Assembly: GCF_014284335.1 (NCBI RefSeq)
Contig: NZ_JACOGF010000013.1
Coordinates: forward strand, 62,001 to 126,000
DNA from: Undibacterium hunanense
Lineage (GTDB): Bacteria; Pseudomonadota; Gammaproteobacteria; Burkholderiales; Burkholderiaceae_D
DNA length: 64,000 bases
Reading direction: 5' to 3'
Both the position numbers and the translations under genes were made by a program. The notes under the pieces were generated by a model that was not told the DNA's origin, searched no databases, and worked only from the letters and a program-made list of their open reading frames with translations. Shown here piece after piece: positions 17,102 through 25,695 of this stretch (positions within the stretch are counted from its first letter, which is position 1; the number at the start of each line of letters is the position of its first letter).

Positions 17102-17902
17102 ATGGCATATCTCCCCTGTTTTGCTTCAGCTGAGCTTGAAGCTGTGTGCAAAGTTCTCGCCGACACGACGAACGGCCTCACCGGAAGCGAGATCGCACAT
17201 CTGCTCCTGGAAATTGGCGTGACTGACACCGATCCGACAATTACCAAGTGGAAGCGTCTGTACAACGCAATGGTAGGCAAACAGAACCAAGTCCAAGCAG
17301 GCAATTTCTTGATTCAGTTCATCAACAAAGCTATGGCCCCAGCCAAATATGTTTCGGCACCGGAGCTATTTCGCTGGCGTCAGGATGGTCTTAACGTTGC
17401 TCTTGCATTCTCAGGCTATAGAGTACGAGATGATGGCCTAGTTGCACGTACGACTCGAGAATCAACCGTAGATGGTGCTCGTGCTCGCGCTGGTCGTTTA
17501 TATTCCCTGCTTGAAAGCAGGGGCCTTCACACCGAAGTGCTCAAGTATTGCAAAGCAGAGTTACTCGAAGAAAACTACTTTCATGCAGTGCTTGAAGCTG
17601 TGAAGGGTATTGCGGAACGGTTACGAGTCATGTCAGGGCTTGGCTCAGATGGTGCTGAACTCGTGAACACTGTTTTTTCGGTGAAAACCCCAATCTTAGC
17701 CATTAACTCGCTTAAGTCTGACACTGAGCTGAGCGAGCAGAAGGGAATTGCAAACATGTTGGTCGGTATTTTTGGTGCGATACGAAACCCTGTGGCACAT
17801 GCGCCTAAAACTACTTGGGTAATGCCAGAACAGGATGCAATCGATGTGTTTGGAATTCTGTCCTATGTTCATCGAAAACTAGACGGCGCAACGAAAATAT
17901 AA
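17102..17902 (+). CDS. HEPN protein of the Ymh/TIGR02391 type
   Basis: 266 residues. The C-terminal ~130 residues match the Ymh (TIGR02391) group: YFHAVLEAVKGIAERLR, then LVNTVFS and GIFGAIRNPVAHAP. The RNPVAH segment (Arg228, Asn229, His233) is the Rx4-6H motif of HEPN ribonucleases, so the protein may cleave RNA. The N-terminal half (about 1-120) is a mixed domain with GLTGSEIAHLL and FINKAMAPAKY, seen in related abortive-infection proteins. No antitoxin gene is adjacent. It lies between the RiPP locus and the nuclease-STAND operon on the same strand, which supports a role in phage defence or stress, but this is inference. Confidence 0.8.
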   Translation: MAYLPCFASAELEAVCKVLADTTNGLTGSEIAHLLLEIGVTDTDPTITKWKRLYNAMVGKQNQVQAGNFLIQFINKAMAPAKYVSAPELFRWRQDGLNVALAFSGYRVRDDGLVARTTRESTVDGARARAGRLYSLLESRGLHTEVLKYCKAELLEENYFHAVLEAVKGIAERLRVMSGLGSDGAELVNTVFSVKTPILAINSLKSDTELSEQKGIANMLVGIFGAIRNPVAHAPKTTWVMPEQDAIDVFGILSYVHRKLDGATKI

Positions 17903-17926
17903 TAATTTGTAATTAATGGACAACTA

Positions 17927-17978
17927 TTTTCTTAAATAACGAGATTCTTAAATAATTTGGTGCTTTTCTTAAATAACG
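17927..17978 (+). repeat. Spaced direct repeats TTTTCTTAAATAACG
   Basis: The 15-base sequence TTTTCTTAAATAACG occurs exactly at 17927-17941 and 17964-17978, with a partial copy CTTAAATAA at 17947-17955 between them. They sit just downstream of the HEPN gene and just before the broken phosphoesterase copy. They may be protein-binding sites or the scar of a duplication. Confidence 0.6.
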
Positions 17979-17984
17979 TGAACT

Positions 17985-18371
17985 TCACCACTTATAACCG
18001 CACGGATTGTACACAACACGGCGCTCTCCAATTTCATAATCAAATGACTCATGCCCATGAATCCAAACATCCGCTTGTGAGGCGATCTCATCCAGATTCG
18101 ACGCGTAGGCAGCCGATACCATGTCACTGGCGTAGCCCTCCGAGACGGACTTCATCGACGGTGCCATGTGGGTTACGACCACCGTTTTCCCGGCGAAAGG
18201 TTCGGCCAGTTTTTGCTTCAACCATGATTTATGCTGTGAATGAAATTTGGCAGTGTCAGCCGATCGCAATTTGCGGTACCCGGCATTTGCTAGCCGGATG
18301 CGCTTGTAATCGTTCATGACTGCTTCTGCCTCCCGCATGCCAATCTGCCTATTATCATACACAAGAATCAA
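17985..18371 (-). pseudogene. Truncated metallophosphoesterase copy
   Basis: C-terminal half of the enzyme at 5609-6394, recognisable over about 17992-18356 (for example FHSQHKSWLKQKLAEPFAGK and VVTHMAPSMKSV). The N-terminal half with the DLHHE, GDID and GNHES metal sites is missing. In addition, six bases are deleted in the last motif, changing IHGHMHES to IHGHES and so removing a metal-binding His. It cannot be an active phosphoesterase. It lies on the minus strand between two plus-strand defence-like genes and shows that this DNA shares ancestry with the module at 3-7 kb. Confidence 0.85.
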
Positions 18372-18452
18372 TCTAGAACATTAGAAAAGGCATCAGATGC
18401 GGAGCGTTGTACGCGTATTTAAAGTTTTTATCAGGATTTTTTAAACTCATAT

Positions 18453-18513
18453 TTTGTGGATCCATTCTAAATTGCACCGCTGGGGTCCACAAATCAACGA
18501 CGCGTTGATTTGT
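18453..18513 (+). promoter_or_regulatory. Two overlapping inverted repeats before the nuclease-STAND operon
   Basis: Hairpin 1 pairs 18453-18463 (TTTGTGGATCC) with 18483-18493 (GGGTCCACAAA), 11 pairs with one wobble. Hairpin 2 is the perfect ACAAATCAACG/CGTTGATTTGT at 18489-18513 with a 3-base loop. They share ACAAA at 18489-18493, so in RNA they exclude each other; in DNA hairpin 2 is a 25-bp near-palindrome that could be an operator. The operon start codon is 29 bases downstream. Confidence 0.6.
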
Positions 18514-18541
18514 AAGGTGCTGCACGAATACAGGAAGCGCA

Positions 18542-21500
18542 GTGAATAGAAGAATTAAAAGAAGCGCTATACCAGCTAGTGGCTACATGTATCAGACACT
18601 CGTCGGCATTCGTCTCCTGTGTGAGTGGCTAGATAACCCAGGAAAATATGAATGGGTGCAATTCGAAGCAGATGATCTGTCTGCTGCACGCGGACTTGAT
18701 GATATCGTCGCCAAAAGATCTGATCAGCTATACGAGCTCATTCAAGTAAAATTTACCGTATCTCCATTGGAGATGGACTACGCGCTTTCATGGGATTGGC
18801 TTACTGAGAGGTCCGGGAAGAAGGGCAAGTCATTACTTGAAAAGTGGTCAAGTGCCGCATTTAATGTGGGCTTGGAAAATACGGCTGATTTAAGACTAAT
18901 CACCAACAGGCGCCCAGACGCCATTTTCAACGCACATTTACTCAATGGAAGAGTGGACATCGACTCTCTTCCTTTACAGCTGCGTGAACAAGTAGAAGTA
19001 CACGTGGGTGGCAACCTGAAGGCAGTCCAATTCTTTGAGAGATTTGAATTTTCCCATAGTTATGCAGACTATGAATCCTTAGATAGGAACGTAAGTACTG
19101 CAATGGAAGGACGCCACACTGACCATTTGGGCTGGCTGGCACTTTGTCGACGTGCCAATTACTGGAGTGTATATAAGAATGCCCCTTCGCCGGATGGGCG
19201 AATCACGCTGGAGATTCTACGAAGCACAATATCGGAACAGCAACCTCGCCCACTGAACCAAGAATTCAGAATTCCAGATGGCTACTTGCCGCCAAATCCT
19301 GAGTTTGCAGATGATTTTCTAAAACAGGCTGAAGAACGTGCTTGGGATTTGCGTGTGTTATGGGGATCGCCAGGTCAGGGGAAAAGCACATTCCTTAGCT
19401 ACGTATGCAAGCGTTTGGAAGAGCAAGAACTTCCGTTTATCCGCCACCACTATTTTCTGAATTTACAAGACTCGTCAGAGCGACTTAGCCTTAAAAATGT
19501 TGCCCACTCTCTGATCACACAGATGCAGACAAACAATGGGGATATCGTCGCTCCCCTCTCTGACTGTGCAGAAAACTTGCGCGCCTGGATTTCTGCGTGT
19601 GGTGCAGCATATGCGTCACAGGGCAAGCGGTTTTTTGTGATTATCGATGGATTGGATCATGTCTGGCGTGAAAATGATCAGGAGATTGCGCCGCTTGAAT
19701 CACTATTTGCACAGTTATTACCACTTCCGACGAATACCACATTGATTTTAGGATCCCAACGAGTCGATAAGACACAGCTGCCGAAACGCCTGAATCATTA
19801 CCTGGAATCTAATCATTGGGTAGAGTTGCCACGCATGCACTTACGCTCTATAAATGCTTGGCTATTATCTCAATACGATGCCGGGTTATTTAAGATTAGT
19901 GAAGACGAGGACGCGCAGCAATTGTTACAGCGACTCTCATCTGAATTTGAGCGTGTTAGTGAAGGACACCCTCTTGTTTTGACATATGCATTCATGAAGT
20001 TGGTACCTGATGGGCAGGAACTGAATCTTGCATTATTTGACGATGACGCTCTCGAACCTAAGGGGGACGTCAGAGCCTATTACAACTCACTGTGGCAACG
20101 TCTTTCTTGGGAGGCGAAGGATGCGTTGCATCTTATGGCCGAAGATGGATTTATCTGGCCGTCAGGAGCACTTGAAAGCTGCCTCAATTTAACAAATTCC
20201 AACTTGGAAACAGAAATCGGTCATCTGATGGCCATAGTCGACGCTGGGCTGGTCGCTTTTCATGGAAGTCTTTACGTATTTATTTCAGCTCAGCCTAAAC
20301 ATAATCAACGTGTTCAGGAACTTTTGCCAAACGTGCTTTCTTGGCTGGAAACTAGTGCCCCACCATATCTTAAGTGGGCATGGCTATGGCTCTACCAGTC
20401 GAGAATTGGAAACAATGAAGAGCTCATTCGAGGAACAACCCGATCTTGGGTTGTCGAGGCATTAGTACAGGCCTACCCCTCATGGCAAATCTATCGTATC
20501 TTGACAACGGCAGAGGAAGCAGCCTTCCTTAATGGGAATTACGAGCAGGCCATTCGGAAGCGAGCATTGAAGAACCGACTTAACTATGGATTAGACTACC
20601 AGGTGGATAATTCCAGTCAGCTAAGAGAATGTGCGCTGCGCTTGACAAAGGACAACTATCCAGCGCTCCTGCTTGCATCTGAGATCGGCCAGTCAAGTAT
20701 TTCTGACCTGTACCAACTGGCCATGCTGTATCTTTCTATGAGTCAAACAGCTCGTGCCAAAGAAGTTCAAGGGAGGATGCGCCAAAGAATCAATGACATG
20801 ATCCATTCAACAACGCTTGAGACGAGCGATTTTGAGGGCTTTTTAGAGAATTACTTGGAGGTAGCGGCGGGAACAGGGCAATATGAGTCAAAGAATGTAG
20901 TTAAGTGGCTTCGGACTCGAAACTCTGCGCCAAAGATATTCTCCCGTTTTCTGAGTGGTGCTGGCGCCGGAAATAGTATCAGGCCATTCATAGAATTAGC
21001 TCCGATACCTATGCCTATTCGATTGCGGCGAATTCTGGAAATTGAAGCTATTCGGACTTCTGCTTGGTCAGGGGCAAAACTACACGAGTGGAACGAATTT
21101 AAATACTTCAAAAAACATCCACTTTCTATATGTTGGCGATACTTGCATCAAGGCATCTCCAATCAGCAATTACCGCCATGCTTGCCTGTTCATGAAGCAC
21201 TTAACACTGAATATGGACATTATGAGGAAGATCAGTTTTCGAACTACCTCCACTTCACTTTCTTCGCATTAGTGGCTCGTGTATTGCAACTGAATGGTGC
21301 GCCCAGCCAGCAAGGGCTTGGTATTCTCACGCAAAGAAAGTGGCTTGGCAGAGTGTTGGGGCAATTGGCAAAAGCAGCGCATATCTGCGGAGCCAAATTC
21401 TTACGCGGCGAGGTACCAGAGTTCTCGTTGGTTTATCAACAAATTCGGACCGAACACCCATCTGCTAATGATCACCATAGCTGGTCTGATCTCCGAACAG

Positions 21501-22903
21501 TTAAGAAAACTCTGGTATTGATCTCAGCAGATATTTTCTTCCTTTCTCGATCACTCTTTGACATCGAGCACGTATCGGCCAATGAATGGGCGAAAAGCAA
21601 GGAATCGGTATTCTTCGCAGATGTAGATTGGAGGGAGTTAATTCTGGCACGTGGATTTCAACTTCTACCTGAAGACGTAGTAGCGTCGGACATAGAAGCT
21701 GAGGAGCGTGCGATTCACTCAGAAGTACGCCGGCTTAATGAAAAATGTAGTGATCTGTCGAGCTTATGTAACTGGGCAGTTGCTTATGGTCTCACTGATA
21801 TTGCGAATAGGCTGTTAGCGTCCACCTATCGATGCGGAATCGGGTATGGATGGCGCAAGGATCACCAGGTTGCTCGATTACTAGAAGCGGTAGATGAAGT
21901 GTCAAATTATGATGTTAGTGCAGCAGTCGGCGCGATCAATAAGCTTGCCGCTATCTACACCAATATCGATGAAATGACGGAGAGTTCGGATGCTAGCAAG
22001 TCAGACTTAGCGCCTTTATTGCTGAAATTGATGCCTGAAGCTTACGTTCGCTATTACAGATTTTGGTTAGACCGATGTGAGTGGTATAGTGCTGAAAACA
22101 CGTTCGCAGTGTTCGCCAAGAAAAGTAATTTAGCAGACCCCGTCGCTCAAGTTTCGGCTGCATTTTTGTGGGATTCACAAACGCAAAGTTCTGTGCAATC
22201 AAACCCTGAAGTTCAAGTTGGCGCTTTACTTATCCCTTGGAAAACTCTCATATCCCCAAATTCGAAAGAACAAGCATATTCTCACCGCAACCAAGATGTT
22301 GTCGCTGACATATCGATGATGCCATTGGTACACGAATATCCTCCAAATAAATTGCAAAAATTTTTGCTTGCCGTTGACGCTACAAAACAATATACGCATG
22401 AAAGGAAATGCATTAACGAGTGGTTTGTTTATTGGGCAGAAAATGGGGATAAAGGAAATTTGCTTAGTGAACTTGAAAAAGCATTCAATCAGAATTTACT
22501 GAAGGAACGTGGCGCAGACTTGTTCGACTTGGTTTTCCCACTGAGTTTGAAGCTTCAAGGTGCAAAAAAAGCTTTTCGATGGCTTGTAGAGGCTCATCGA
22601 TACAAACGAGGGTGGTCGCCGCAATACTATGGAAATCCCCAAACGTTAGAGCGTATCGCACTGGTTGCCAAGCATTACCGAGCACGTTGGTCAGAATTTG
22701 TAGTCAACTCTGCGGTAGCAACTCCCAATTGGTATAGGTCAGATCTGGACATTCCAGACGTTGCTTTAGTGAGTTTATTACTGCAGGTCGGAGAAATTGC
22801 GCGTGCGGTGAGTGTTCTGCAAACCTTGATAGAAATTACTCTCGAGGAATTCGAAATGCAGCCACTTAAACAACCCTTATGGTTGCAAGGAGTTGTTATA
22901 TGA
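18542..22903 (+). CDS. Nuclease-STAND NTPase, probable anti-phage protein
   Basis: 1453-residue multidomain protein, GTG start preceded by AGGAA. Residues ~10-200 resemble the dsDNA endonuclease domain of the DUF4297/Cap4 type: GYMYQTLVGIRLLCEW, then Glu42, Asp53-Asp54 and Gln68-Val-Lys70, fitting a PD-(D/E)xK active site. Residues ~260-520 are a P-loop NTPase: Walker A WGSPGQGKST near 273-282 and Walker B FFVIIDGLDHV near 366-376, followed by a winged-helix-like part. The remaining ~900 residues are helical repeats, the usual ligand-sensing part of STAND proteins such as Avs. Family knowledge suggests it senses a phage protein and then cleaves DNA. It overlaps the next gene by 4 bp. It is not an obvious member of a numbered Avs type. 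Confidence 0.82.
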   Translation: MNRRIKRSAIPASGYMYQTLVGIRLLCEWLDNPGKYEWVQFEADDLSAARGLDDIVAKRSDQLYELIQVKFTVSPLEMDYALSWDWLTERSGKKGKSLLEKWSSAAFNVGLENTADLRLITNRRPDAIFNAHLLNGRVDIDSLPLQLREQVEVHVGGNLKAVQFFERFEFSHSYADYESLDRNVSTAMEGRHTDHLGWLALCRRANYWSVYKNAPSPDGRITLEILRSTISEQQPRPLNQEFRIPDGYLPPNPEFADDFLKQAEERAWDLRVLWGSPGQGKSTFLSYVCKRLEEQELPFIRHHYFLNLQDSSERLSLKNVAHSLITQMQTNNGDIVAPLSDCAENLRAWISACGAAYASQGKRFFVIIDGLDHVWRENDQEIAPLESLFAQLLPLPTNTTLILGSQRVDKTQLPKRLNHYLESNHWVELPRMHLRSINAWLLSQYDAGLFKISEDEDAQQLLQRLSSEFERVSEGHPLVLTYAFMKLVPDGQELNLALFDDDALEPKGDVRAYYNSLWQRLSWEAKDALHLMAEDGFIWPSGALESCLNLTNSNLETEIGHLMAIVDAGLVAFHGSLYVFISAQPKHNQRVQELLPNVLSWLETSAPPYLKWAWLWLYQSRIGNNEELIRGTTRSWVVEALVQAYPSWQIYRILTTAEEAAFLNGNYEQAIRKRALKNRLNYGLDYQVDNSSQLRECALRLTKDNYPALLLASEIGQSSISDLYQLAMLYLSMSQTARAKEVQGRMRQRINDMIHSTTLETSDFEGFLENYLEVAAGTGQYESKNVVKWLRTRNSAPKIFSRFLSGAGAGNSIRPFIELAPIPMPIRLRRILEIEAIRTSAWSGAKLHEWNEFKYFKKHPLSICWRYLHQGISNQQLPPCLPVHEALNTEYGHYEEDQFSNYLHFTFFALVARVLQLNGAPSQQGLGILTQRKWLGRVLGQLAKAAHICGAKFLRGEVPEFSLVYQQIRTEHPSANDHHSWSDLRTVKKTLVLISADIFFLSRSLFDIEHVSANEWAKSKESVFFADVDWRELILARGFQLLPEDVVASDIEAEERAIHSEVRRLNEKCSDLSSLCNWAVAYGLTDIANRLLASTYRCGIGYGWRKDHQVARLLEAVDEVSNYDVSAAVGAINKLAAIYTNIDEMTESSDASKSDLAPLLLKLMPEAYVRYYRFWLDRCEWYSAENTFAVFAKKSNLADPVAQVSAAFLWDSQTQSSVQSNPEVQVGALLIPWKTLISPNSKEQAYSHRNQDVVADISMMPLVHEYPPNKLQKFLLAVDATKQYTHERKCINEWFVYWAENGDKGNLLSELEKAFNQNLLKERGADLFDLVFPLSLKLQGAKKAFRWLVEAHRYKRGWSPQYYGNPQTLERIALVAKHYRARWSEFVVNSAVATPNWYRSDLDIPDVALVSLLLQVGEIARAVSVLQTLIEITLEEFEMQPLKQPLWLQGVVI

Positions 22904-24345
22904 ATCCAAAGCAAATTGCAGAACTTGGAGTCGCCCGACTGGGCCTGCCAATTCCGATGGCAAAATTAGTAACAATACAATCCATCGCTGTAGCGCTACG
23001 AAATAAACAAACTGAAGAAATCTATTCGGACGCGCTTATTGATTGGGCCGGTAGTAGGAGGCTTGAGTCAGAATGTCTAGAAGCATTATGCCCATTACTA
23101 ATTACTAAACCCAAGCCAGCGCTTGCTACACGCATGCAGAAGGCAATCAAATATCCTTCGCTTGCAAGTAATCTTTTACTGTCAATTGCCACAAACAAGC
23201 CGATTTATAGAACGAATTGGAAAGAATGCCATTCAGGTTTGGTGCCAGAATTACTGGGTCTTACTGAACAGGAAAGCGTATTACGCGCTGGATTTGTGAT
23301 TCCCTTAAGCTTCACTGATAAATTAGAAGAGTTGCAAGAAATTTCGGGGCTGCCGTTCATTCGTCAATGGGCGTATGAATACAAATTATTATCAGAAAAA
23401 ATGGGAATAAGAATCGATGAGCATCAAGCTGATGGATATCTGGCCTATTTTCTAGACTCAGGACGTGAAGATGTAGGTCAATTTGTCGCGCTCCAGGGAC
23501 ATCTGGCTAGATCAGCTTATCTTCGTACTCTGGCTTGCGCTAAAGATGTGTGGAATATGCCTGATGAAGAATCTTATTTTTATGCACAAGCTACATTTCC
23601 CGCAGAACCTGCCTTCTTAATGTTAGTGCCACAGGCATTTCCAGATTGGGCTCAGGATGTCCATAATCAATCTGCGACATTGGCTTCAAATGCAATGGCA
23701 CTTGCAAGTGCTGTTGTGCAACGAATCGAAGAAGCAGAGCAGGCGAAACTCATGCATTGTTCTTTGTCGGTGATTAATGAACCTCAATTCCATGCCGAAT
23801 TAGAAGTTTTCTCATTTATAAAGCTCGCGGACAATATAAAACCAGGTAAGGTAATTAACTTTTATCGTAACCTGCTAGGTAAGGTCTTTCCATTGCAAAC
23901 TAATAATCGCTCGTTCATATCTAGAAAAATTTCACGCGATGTCACTCGACCTTTGGGGTTCGCTCCTTTGATTACGCCGCTTATAGGTCAGGAAGTAGGA
24001 TACCTGCAAACGGAATTTCTATGTAGATTATCCTATATGCCTTTATCAACAAATAGTATCCCTGCGCTGGAGCTGGTCGGCCAGCAAGATAAAGCCATTC
24101 TACGATCAGGTGGGCAGAATGTCGGAACATGGAAATGGTGGCGATGGAACTGGAAACCAAGTCACCCCAAAGGTTGGCCATCACCAACGGCATGCTGCAC
24201 ATATCTTCAGCCAGCGGTTGTGCAGAAAATGGCAAACGACCTAGGCGGTAGTTTCGAGAGGGTTTGGGTATTAACCACGTGGCATCGGCAGAAAGAATAT
24301 GGAGAGTGGGAAAGATCAGAACGAGTAGGTAATTTAACAGAATGA
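22900..24345 (+). CDS. Partner protein of the nuclease-STAND gene, unknown family
   Basis: 481 residues, start ATG at 22900 within the ATGA overlap with the preceding stop, with AAGGAG at 22886-22891; the two proteins are therefore translationally coupled. The N-terminal part is a helical solenoid-like region (MNPKQIAELGVARLGLPIPM, then short helix pairs), perhaps a continuation of the repeats of the large protein. The C-terminal third is rich in Trp and aromatic residues (TWKWWRWNWKPSHPKGW near residue 410), suggesting a separate folded domain. No catalytic motif, signal peptide or membrane helix is visible. I do not recognise the family. Its coupling makes it a likely required component: a sensor, adaptor or inhibitor. 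Confidence 0.75.
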   Translation: MNPKQIAELGVARLGLPIPMAKLVTIQSIAVALRNKQTEEIYSDALIDWAGSRRLESECLEALCPLLITKPKPALATRMQKAIKYPSLASNLLLSIATNKPIYRTNWKECHSGLVPELLGLTEQESVLRAGFVIPLSFTDKLEELQEISGLPFIRQWAYEYKLLSEKMGIRIDEHQADGYLAYFLDSGREDVGQFVALQGHLARSAYLRTLACAKDVWNMPDEESYFYAQATFPAEPAFLMLVPQAFPDWAQDVHNQSATLASNAMALASAVVQRIEEAEQAKLMHCSLSVINEPQFHAELEVFSFIKLADNIKPGKVINFYRNLLGKVFPLQTNNRSFISRKISRDVTRPLGFAPLITPLIGQEVGYLQTEFLCRLSYMPLSTNSIPALELVGQQDKAILRSGGQNVGTWKWWRWNWKPSHPKGWPSPTACCTYLQPAVVQKMANDLGGSFERVWVLTTWHRQKEYGEWERSERVGNLTE

Positions 24346-24371
24346 CCAAGATTCGGCGTATAACCCTTCGA

Positions 24372-24515
24372 GGTGGCTACGTTGCATGAGAATCGGTGGC
24401 TATTTAGAAATGAGAATTAGCGGCTGTTTTATGATGCCAATTGGTGGCTACTTTGAAATAAGAATCGCTGGTCACTTTGCGGTAAGAAATCATGGCTACT
24501 TTTATGAGAATACGC
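24372..24515 (+). repeat. Six degenerate ~24-bp repeats, probable IS end
   Basis: Units built on GGTGGCTACTTTGAAATGAGAATC begin near 24372, 24395, 24420, 24443, 24467 and 24491, with spacing of 23-26 bases. They start 26 bp after the stop of the defence-like operon. Multiple imperfect terminal repeats of this kind (TGGCTACTTT...TGAGAAT) resemble those of IS21-family elements as I remember them. No transposase gene is next to them, so this would be an orphan end. Confidence 0.55.
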
Positions 24516-24973
24516 AGATATCGCCGCCTTCAGCTTGTTTGCGAATTTTGGCGACACAAAAATCGGATAAAGTTTCGATTTCTCCATCCTTGGAACAGCT
24601 TATGTATTCACTCGAGCATATAGAGTATAAAAAGCTGGCGATTAATATGCTTGCAAAAAAAACGTAAACGTATTTGAATTTAAAATGAATAGAATATTTA
24701 AAAGCCATAATAATTCAACTAAGGCGCAAGGAATATACTTCAATTTGGTGTGCCGCTATCTCTGGTTGATACTCGTGCAGGTGCAAATAACCTCGTGTAA
24801 TAGCACGCACCTTGAGCGTCGAAATTTCAATGAACATCTCAAAATCATGCCTGACACGCAGCAAATTGTTCAAACAGAGTTTGTCTGGCACGACACGATA
24901 TTGATCTTCAAGGGAGTAGTTGATTTTTTCAGCCATGCATTCGAATACGCATGGTTATGCGCAATTGCACGGA
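24516..24973. other. Gap with no firm gene
   Basis: Contains only short frames. A 73-codon minus-strand frame at 24715-24936 (MAEKINYSLEDQYRVVPDKL opening) has protein-like composition but no ribosome site, and could be a small gene or a remnant; support is weak. Confidence 0.35.
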
Positions 24974-25396
24974 CTAATACCAATTTCCCGCAAGCTTTGC
25001 TGATTCAATACTTTTAATATCTTTGACGCGAACGGCAAGGCCTGAACCGTGTGGTGCGGCCCAGGAAAACCCGGATGGTTGATACCAGGTTTTCGCTTGA
25101 ATGATGACGTTGGCACCCAGTTCACGTGCACGTAATGCCATGGCGTTGAATGAATTGGTTGGTGATCCATACCAGATATTGCCTACTTCTATTTGGGATA
25201 CCACATCGTATTCGACATGTGGTGGAAGTGCCTGCGCAGTAATAAATACGCGTTCATACGTTGGCGGCAATTGGGTGCTCGCAGGGGACGAGTTGATTGT
25301 ATTCTTCATGATCATCGGGCTATGTGCGGAGCAGCCTGCGAGACTCAAAAGTGTAGCCGTAAATACCCCTGCCAGTTGTCGTTTATTAAAACTCAT
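24974..25396 (-). CDS. Small putative lipoprotein, 140 aa
   Basis: Signal peptide with lipobox LSLAGC (lipidated Cys at about residue 22) followed by Ser-Ala, so it is likely anchored in the outer membrane facing the periplasm. The mature part contains YDVVSQIEVGNIWYG and ARELGANVIIQAKTWYQPSG, a pattern seen in small enterobacterial-type lipoproteins in which a core 'ELGAN-hydrophobic' motif ends a compact alpha/beta domain. No enzymatic residues are evident. GGGGAAC precedes the ATG at 25396. It is a single gene. Function unknown. Confidence 0.75.
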   Translation of the reverse strand: MSFNKRQLAGVFTATLLSLAGCSAHSPMIMKNTINSSPASTQLPPTYERVFITAQALPPHVEYDVVSQIEVGNIWYGSPTNSFNAMALRARELGANVIIQAKTWYQPSGFSWAAPHGSGLAVRVKDIKSIESAKLAGNWY

Positions 25397-25564
25397 ATGT
25401 TCCCCTTTTCATATGTAATGACGCCCAGCCTGATGTGGTGGGCGGAATTGCAAGCAAAGATAATGTGATACGGCATTTTAATATTGGCTGATTAAAAAGT
25501 ATGTTTTATATTTCATATGCCAACTTCAAGGAAATTACGATTCGTCACAGGTTGGAAAGTCAAA

Positions 25565-25601
25565 AATAAAAGCAAGCATCAAATGTCTGATGCTTGCTTT
25601 C
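25565..25601 (-). terminator. Rho-independent terminator of the chemotaxis receptor gene
   Basis: AGCAAGCATCA at 25571-25581 pairs with TGATGCTTGCT at 25588-25598, loop of six bases; on the minus strand it is followed by TTTTATTTTTG. It lies about 95 bp past the stop of the receptor gene. Confidence 0.8.
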
Positions 25602-25695
25602 ATGGGGTATTGCTTTTACTGGGATATCTACGCAACGCAGTACAAATTTTCGATATAACTAGAACGCATTTCTTGAATAGTGACGCGTGCGAGTC

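Noticed and set aside
17020..17304. 94-codon minus-strand frame overlapping the HEPN start
   Set aside because: It is antisense to the conserved HEPN protein and has no ribosome site.
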